This document shows, piece after piece, positions 57,660-64,000 of a stretch of DNA of 64,000 nt. The position numbers and the translations under genes are program-made. The stretch is from Calycina herbarum (taxonomy: Eukaryota > Ascomycota > Leotiomycetes > Helotiales > Pezizellaceae): positions 62,001-126,000 of the forward strand of contig LLEY01000126.1 in NCBI GenBank assembly GCA_001414485.1. The letters are read 5' to 3'. Every line of letters begins with the position of its first letter. Within the stretch, counting starts at the first letter, position 1. The notes beneath the pieces are model-generated. The model ran no database searches. It was not told the DNA's origin and saw nothing but the letters and a program-made list of their open reading frames with translations.

Positions 57660-58962
57660 TACCGATGGGACACGAATTTTTGCCGACAATGAAAATGGGT
57701 TTTTGCTTTGGGGATTTCTCTAGAGGATATGTTTTTATTTTCTTTTTTTCAATGAATCAAGAATGCGGCATACCTTCACAAATAGGTTGGCGTTTGGGGA
57801 CCCCTGGCAAATTTGGGGAATATACAAATACATGATTCGGGGATTCGGATGCATTGCTTGCTTTTTCTTTTTCTTCTCCTGATGCAGAAGATAGGGGAGT
57901 ACTTCTTGCTGTGGGGTGGAAAATAACTGATCTTGGGGAAGGTTTCGTGTTTCTACAAATACTCGTGCGTCGCAAGGGTAGACGTTTTGCATGGGCTTGG
58001 TGTGCTTCAAAATGGAATACAGAACATTTGATGTTATATGATTTTATAGTGATTTGAATAGGTGACTTTGGATTTACTGTGAGTTGGTGATGGCTAATTA
58101 GGATGGTTCACAATTGAGGGAAGGGAGTGGTCTACCAGTGGGTAGAACTCGGATGATTTTTGATTAATCTTGGTGACACGATGGTCAACTTTCTTTCTTC
58201 TGGTATTCGCATTGCCGAATTCTTACCTTCACAGTTTGCTAGTCAAGCTTTTTCGGGTAGAAATGAGGTGTTGCTTCACGGGCCAGGGAAGACCATTTGA
58301 GGCACAGTGGTATCACGACCTAGACCAGGTTGAGGTTGAGGTCCTTCCTTACGAACTGAACGGGCTCAAGCGGGACAAGGGTGATGGCGAGACCCAATCA
58401 GTGCCTGTCCTCTCAACTAGGGAGGAAGTGACTACTCGATTCGCCCCGTGGTGGGTCGAGTTAGTCGAGATTGAGATCTCGTCGTCTTGCGGTTCTGGAG
58501 AATTGAGTATGGAGAAGAAAGGAGCAAACCGTTCAATAGCTAATTTCAAAATCGCAAGGGAATAGAATTCAAGTCCCGCCTCAAAGAGTCATTCAAAATT
58601 CTGTTATATTTCTACTTTAGGACTCCTCTAGAGCATCTCTGAAATGTACATTTAAAAACGTGCACGATTTTACTCCACTTGTCGATGAAAGCAGCACTTT
58701 AAACGAGTGTACCTTGATGCCACTACACAAACCCACTTTCTAAGCAATTAAGCCTCAAAAAGTGACAACTTTTACCCACTTTTGAGTACACGTTTTGAAA
58801 TGTACATTCAAACTTGGAAGGGAGAAGCGAAAAGAGCCTTGTTGTAGGGTAGCGAGACAATGTAACGAGTGCCCAGATAACAGAAATTCTTGGGAGAAGC
58901 CTAGGAAGTTAGATTTAGATTGTTTTGTTCATTAGGTACAAGATTCTCCCCTTGATAAAAGG
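57660..58962. other. Convergent intergenic region with a small doubtful ORF and a MITE-like repeat
   Basis: 1.3 kb. The plus-strand frame 58170-58565 (131 residues; VTRWSTFFLLVFALPNSYL at its N-terminus could act as a signal-like hydrophobic stretch) is not supported by any domain, and I do not call it a gene. 58640-58811 is a short element with inverted ends, listed separately. Confidence 0.5.
58640..58811. mobile_element. MITE-like element with about 26-bp terminal inverted repeats
   Basis: Left arm TGAAATGTACATTTAAAAAC continuing to GTGCAC (58640-58665). Right arm GTACACGTTTTGAAATGTAC continuing to ATTCAA (58786-58811). The arms are inverted copies with a few mismatches. The 120-bp centre is non-coding and has short inverted AAAAGTG/CACTTTT motifs. 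No target duplication is clear. Confidence 0.5.
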
Positions 58963-60388
58963 TCAAAGGCTCACAGTTACTTCAAGCTTCAACATCTTTA
59001 TCTTCTTTGCCTTCAAGTGTTGGTCCATGATTTGAAGCAACCACTGCCACTTTTCCTGTAAACATTGTTGAATGTGTTTTTCGCATGTTGATCTCAACGC
59101 CTTTCTCTCTTCGGTCGTGGTGGCACTCATCACACCATAATCCTCGCTCTCTTTCAAGTAGTACTCTTCAGAATTACGACCAATAGCTTTAGCACAAGCC
59201 TCATTATATTTGTCATACTCGTGGTGCCGCAGCAATTCCTTGCCATACGAAACTAATAGTTCTTCTTTCTCTGCTGGGGTGAAATCGCCCATACCGACAC
59301 CAAAAGCCACTTTCAGAACATGTAAAAGCATCCCTTCAAGAGCACATGCTTCCTTGGAAATCGGGGAGAGCTTCTCTCCTACTCTTGCAGTAGCTGACCA
59401 AGATGTAATCATGATCTTCAAGGCATTGAGCGAACTACCATCGAAGAAATGGGAGTGAAATACTCGTGCACGCGGTACGGGTTGTTCGGAAACCATGGAA
59501 GAAGAAATAATGTACTGGACGCGTGCAGCGGCATACCCGCCGGCTTCGGCTAGCCGATCTCCTTGCTCCTTGAATCGCTTCGCCTCTTCAATGCATTGTG
59601 CCGCAGTCCAGCAAGGAAGATTCGAGGCCGTCAAAAGCTCGTTGGTCTTAACGTCACTCAAACCGGTGACCACAAATTTCCTATCAACACTCGGTCCTAC
59701 CACCGGGGGCCCGCGGGGCCGCCATTCACGCCATTGAAATTTTCGAATTCCTTTCAAACCATCGACAAGTTTACTCGATACGTCGTTGACTTCTTTGGCA
59801 TAGAACTTGCTGCCAGTATCGAAATCTAGATAAATCTCGGGCGTTTGGAGGAAGAACAGGTCGTCATTCTTCGGTCTGACACATCTTCGAACTCGCGGGA
59901 TGGAAGTTGCGTTGATCAAATCTACCAATATGGGCAGATATCGGGCAGCCATTACTGCGAATTCGGAATCCATCCCTCTCTCGTAAAGCAATGATGCCTC
60001 GCAATGAAAGGACAAGCGTGAGGTGTAAGGCTACGTCCTTTTTGCGTTTTGTTGTTTGGCATACGGGGATAATCTGAGATGCGCAGTTCTTGAGAAAGGG
60101 GTATCCAACGGTTTGAATCGAAACGAGTGTATTCTCTCTGTGAAAGCACGCTAGTGCCTCGATCGAGATTTGTTTGTTGGTAAAGAAGATGGGCGAGGTA
60201 ATGTTCCACTCTACTTTTCTCTCGTGCGGGACGGGAGCTAGGCGGGCGAACTCGGCAGCGGCTCCTCCATTGAAATCTTGATGGTCGTTGTAGGCGTCGA
60301 ATATCGTGTTGTTGTCCACCGAGAGAGCTTCTGCTAAGATCTTCTCGCGGAGCTCCTTTGGCAACGAGGTGAGCGTGGCTTGAGACAT
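58963..60388 (-). CDS. F-box-like protein of unknown function (second)
   Basis: Two exons on the minus strand, 60065-60388 and 58963-59997, give 452 residues. The 67-bp intron (GTATGC...GCGAG, branch CTCAC) joins NCASQIIP to ASLLYERGMDSE; without it the frames end early (the 174-residue upstream frame and the TTG-started downstream frame are artefacts of the intron). The N-terminus SQATLTSLPKELREKILAEA is F-box-like, followed by SPIFFTNKQISIEALACFHR and ENTLVS, the same layout as the gene at 51630-53571. The C-terminal half (IEEAKRFKEQGDRLAEAGGY, about 190-450) is helical and could contain TPR-like repeats. Function unknown. Confidence 0.75.
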
Positions 60389-61624
60389 GGTTGCTTTGTT
60401 GGCTTAGTATCTCGTTAGGGGGGGGGGGGGGATCTTCAATTTGACAAGTGACTCAGTGAGGGAAACACTCTTAAATGACCTGCCGCTAGACTTCGGCTTT
60501 AACTTCAACTTCAGTGAATAAATGCTTGGCAATGGACAGACTCGTCCTCCAACTCGCTTAGGGCTCAAACACCACCACTCAAGACACTTGCCATTAATTG
60601 ACACAACACTTTCAAGGTAGTGAATATAACTTCCATCTTTTGCTTGAACATCTACGGGAATAGAGCAAAACTAAAGGACTGTGCTTTAGATGGTTATCTT
60701 CACAACGCAAACTCGTGCCACTGTGTTGTGATTTTATATAACATCAAGTGAACCAGCATCTCAATTGACCAGGCAAAACATCGTGCTAAATATCCTCACA
60801 CAAGTTGATGCGTTATGCTAACTGCTCAGAATAATCCACTTTCTTTACTCTTCGTTAGTCTCAGTCTCCAAGTTTCCAAGAACAATTCAGTTGATTGAGG
60901 ATCAATCAGCTGAGAGGGGGCAACGAACAGTGATCTTGTCAAATCATGATAGAATATTGTACATGTAAGAACAAATTGACGTTGCTTGTAACTTCAAACC
61001 TTTGCTACTTGTTCTACGTGCAATTTTACTTCAATTGTGTTGAGATCACAGGGTTCCTCTTATGCCACATGATTACTTACTCTTTAACATACAAGACTCT
61101 CTTGTTGTTTGTATTTCAAGATTTCTCATCGGCGAGGAAGTTATTTTGCTATTTGGAGGAATTAGAAGTGGAACCTACGCCACAAGCGAGAAATAGGCGC
61201 TTGATTGCAAGTCAAATATGAGCTGCTTGGGCTGCTGCTTTTTAAAAGGTTATCATTTGCCTCAATGATTTCAAGAGCAATTTTCAACTCAGAAACATGA
61301 ATTAAAATTTGCTTGTCCGATAATTGCTGTAAATGGTCATGTGCTCAAGCAATCGCAAAACCGGGAATCTCCTCGTGATGTGACTCTGTAGATGACTTTT
61401 CTGTTTGTAAGAAAAAGCAAGGTAGCAAATGTTTTCCATGACCCTAAGTTAGGTTATCAAGTTTGCTTCCGGGGCGGCAAAAAGAGTATAAGTACCTTGG
61501 AAGGTGTCACCGATAGAGCCAATTTTCCTGAAACGACCTGAGCAGGATTCTTATTTCATGTGGACTCTCATAAAATACTTACTCTGTGATACCTGCTATC
61601 GAAGCTTCTTAGCCAAATTTGAAA
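60389..61624. other. Divergent promoter region between the F-box-like and Argonaute genes
   Basis: 1.24 kb. It contains a 14-base G run (60418-60431) about 30 bp upstream of the minus-strand start codon. The frame at 60946-61221 is rich in Leu/Phe/Cys and has no domain; it is probably not coding, though an upstream Argonaute exon cannot be excluded. Confidence 0.5.
60418..60431. repeat. Poly-G run
   Basis: Fourteen consecutive G residues, in the probable 5' UTR or core promoter of the minus-strand F-box-like gene. The length may be affected by sequencing slippage. Confidence 0.8.
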
Positions 61625-64000
61625 ATGGGCAAATTCATCAAGATTGAGTTTGATCCTCCAAAGGAATTCTCCTCAGATGAGATTGACTCGGTACTGAAAG
61701 ATACCAAGGGAAATTTTGATCTCACCAAGGGCATTTGTATTGAAAATCCAACTCCAAAGAAAGAGGAACTTGATCTCGAGAAAGCCTCGAAGCGTGAGCA
61801 GAGAAAAGAGTGGGCTAAGTCCGGAAATTCAAACTTTGCGGCGGCCGCCGCAGCAACTGGAACGAACTCGAATGATTCGATAGGTGCGAAGGCAAACTTT
61901 TTGAAAGTTACCTTGTCTGAAACGATCAACCTCTGGAAATATAGCATATCCCTTGGTTCCTTCAAAGGCCGACAACCAACTTCGAAAAATGGTAAACGAG
62001 CTTTCGTTGAATACATGCTGAGCGCCGCGAAGAAAAATCATTCATTCAAAAGTGACGCGTTTGCAACCGACTACCACTCGACAATAATTTCAGTTGGAGA
62101 GCTCTTTGAGGGCGAAAGCCTCAGAATAGAGCATCAGCCATATCCCAACGCCGACAAGTATGTCACTTCAACCATTCAATCGCTTGAAAAAATTGACTTC
62201 ACAAATTTGAAGAACTTGGTAGGCAAGAAAGCAATGTCCGCCAACGGAAAAAAAGTTGCGGGATCTGTATATCTTCCAGATGACGATATCAGGGCTTTGA
62301 ATATCGTCAGCTGGAAGAAGATCAACGATTCTGGTTGGAAAGGAGGTCGCGTTGGGAATAAATTCTACCCAAATGATCTGTGGGAGCAAGAGCTAGCAGA
62401 GAATGTGAGGCAGCTGAGCCTTCCTAATGCCAAGGTCAAGCGCAATATGAATGTTGGTCCATACTGGCTTGCCACAGGCTTCTTTACCTCAATCCGTCCC
62501 GGCGAATCTTCCATTCTATTGAACGTCAATGTTACCACATCAGCCTTTTATGCCAAGGTAACTGTTCAGGAATGGATCAAACTCCGAGGGGGTTCAGGCA
62601 ATGAACTCCTTGGCCGTAAAGTGCAGTTTTCCTGTGACAAAAAGGACAAGCAACGCGTGATAAGAAAGATCGATTACCAAGACATCAGGGACAAATCCTT
62701 CGCACTCGACGGGAAAGTTTTTTCTGTTGTCAAGCATCTCGAAAAAGGTAGGTTTGTGTGATTTAAAATAGTCTCAAAATTCAATTCCAGTTTTAAGAAG
62801 GAGCACTAACTGGGCTTTAGAATACAGTTTGAAAATCAACTCAAGTCACAAGGTCTATTCAGTCAATTGTGGCCCCCCGGATGAGAAAGACAAAAAGGGT
62901 CGGGAAGAATGGTACCCAGCTAGTGCGCTGAACATTGTTCCGTGGCAACATGTTCAGGGAAAGATCGATACTAAGTATGATGAGCACATGGTGCAGGTCG
63001 CCAATCGAACCCCGGATAAAGTTCAAAAGTTGATTGAGCAACATGCTTTGAAAGACCTTGATTTGCAAGCTGATGACGGTATTGCGGACTACGCCGTCAG
63101 TTTCCTATATTCTCAATGCTATTTTGAAACCGGCTAACTCATGATACAGAAATTCGGTTTGGAAATCAACACCAAATTAATGGACATTTCCCCCAGAAAG
63201 ATCGCGCCCCCGACAGTACTATACTCTCCTCCGGATAATAGCTCTGCAAGCAAAACTTCAACGCAATGGAACCTAAAAAACGTCAACGGATTCTCTAAAG
63301 TCAACGCCGAAAAACTTAAAGCTTTATATTTCATCCAAGTTGGGGACCGTCGTGATGACCATCTTAAAACATTTCGAAAGCTCCTGGTAGAAATTCTTCC
63401 CGCATATGGGTTTCCAGCCGACCTTCGATATTTCAAAAAAGCTGCAAAATCCCCCCCTCAAAAAATACCAGGTGTTGGTGTGCCCCCAGCAGCTAGAAGG
63501 AAATTTGTTGAGGTTGCCATGAAGGAAGCGTATGATGGCCTCAAGGAATTGCATCAAGCGGAGATGAAGAATGAAGAAACACGGTCAATGAAGGAAAAAG
63601 CAACACGAGAAGGGACAGAATTCAATCCAAAGAAACTTGAATTCGAAAGGGTCGGAGAAGCCTCTTTGCTCTTTATAATACTTCCAGAGAACGACGAAAC
63701 TATGTATTCCGACGTCAAATGGTGGGGTGATTGCGTCAGAGGAATACCGACGATGTGTATCACCCACAAGACTATCTCAAAAGCCTTAGGTTTTACACTC
63801 ACCTTTGATGGCAAGGGCAAAGTCGATGGCTATTATGATGATGGGACTCCAGATCGAATGGTGGTCGCGAATCTATGGTCGGTACTCACTTGCTCAATAC
63901 ATAGGTCAACTTTCATAGGTTGCTAACGTTTGGCAGCTTGAAGATCAACTTCAAACTAGGAGGTCGAAACCACGAGATCCAAGGCGGCTTAGGGCTCAAG
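61625..64000 (+). CDS. Argonaute protein (RNA silencing), 3' end beyond the window
   Basis: Exons 61625-62747, 62821-63095, 63150-63877 and 63937 to past 64000 give 730 residues so far. The introns are 73, 54 and 59 bp with CTAAC branch sites. Start MGKFIKIEFDPPKEFSSDEI; a TTG six bases upstream is not credible. Order: charged N-terminal extension (1-80), Argonaute N domain (about 85-240; KGRQPTSKNGKRAFVEYML), linker 1 (about 275-310; NVGPYWLATGFFTSIRPGES, ILLNVNVTTSAFY), PAZ (about 315-430; LGRKVQFSCDKKD, YSVNCGPPDEKD, EEWYPASALNIVP), linker 2 (FGLEINTKLMDISPRKIAPP), MID (about 500-690; LLFIILPENDETMYSDVKWW) and the first PIWI residues (NLCLKINFKLGGRNHEIQGG). The catalytic DEDH residues lie outside the window, so slicer activity cannot be judged. 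The family binds small RNAs; fungal QDE2-type members act in quelling and transposon silencing. Confidence 0.93.

Noticed and set aside
58170..58565. A 131-residue gene with a hydrophobic N-terminus
   Set aside because: No domain, no supporting intron and a competing minus-strand frame. The hydrophobic start alone is not enough evidence.
59864..60388. A separate 174-residue gene
   Set aside because: Its last 66 residues are translated from a 67-bp intron and beyond in the wrong frame. Splicing joins the first 108 codons to the downstream exon.
60946..61221. An upstream exon of the Argonaute gene
   Set aside because: Leu/Phe/Cys-rich translation unlike Argonaute N-termini, and no splice pair joining it in frame to 61625 was found.

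Overview
This is a filamentous ascomycete (Pezizomycotina) nuclear window with two sharply different halves. Short introns of 48-75 bp with CTAAC/CTGAC-type branch sites, an Argonaute, a Sgt2, an MCT-1/Tma20 and an F-box-rich complement all fit this group. A class within the Pezizomycotina cannot be fixed from the sequence alone. The left half, to about 39.9 kb, is AT-rich. It is almost empty of CA and TG dinucleotides but keeps CG, and stop codons interrupt every recognisable transposon reading frame. This is the signature of repeat-induced point mutation (RIP, CpA to TpA). The right half has normal composition and holds eight intact genes, the last running off the right edge.

Layout of the transposon block. 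1-4323: 3' part of a forward Ty3/Gypsy chromovirus (element 1) with its 3' LTR. 4324-5402: hAT transposase relic. 5403-12783: reverse-strand chromovirus (element 2), interrupted at 6335-8977 by a gag-only LTR element with identical-length LTRs and a 5-bp target duplication. 12784-13344: unassigned. 13345-13918: broken second copy of the gag-only element. 13919-39746: a nest. The outermost pieces are two pogo/Fot1-type terminal repeats with TA flanks (13919 and 39746) and a pogo transposase relic. Inside lies chromovirus element 3 (13970-18453 and 37864-38336). Inside that is a second chromovirus family in a multi-LTR tandem array (18454-37863, flanked by TATAG duplications). Inside one of the array's LTRs is a Helitron of about 8.35 kb (28961-37314).

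Gene-rich part: Tma20-like PUA protein (40896-41641, +); Sgt2 co-chaperone (42110-43285, +); polysaccharide deacetylase (43979-45171, -); VPS9/ankyrin/PX endosomal protein (46062-50138, +); an F-box-like protein of unknown function (51630-53571, -); an acidic disordered protein (56525-57659, +); a second F-box-like unknown (58963-60388, -); and an Argonaute (61625 to beyond 64000, +). Exons were assigned by reading-frame continuity across GT...AG introns.

How the parts relate: the genes are housekeeping or general functions with no sign of an operon-like or biosynthetic cluster. The main biology is genome defence. The left half records successive transposon insertions inactivated by RIP to different degrees, and the right edge carries an RNA-silencing effector. 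The most informative structures are the nested insertions, whose order can be read from target duplications, and the unequal RIP damage between tandem copies of the same retroelement.
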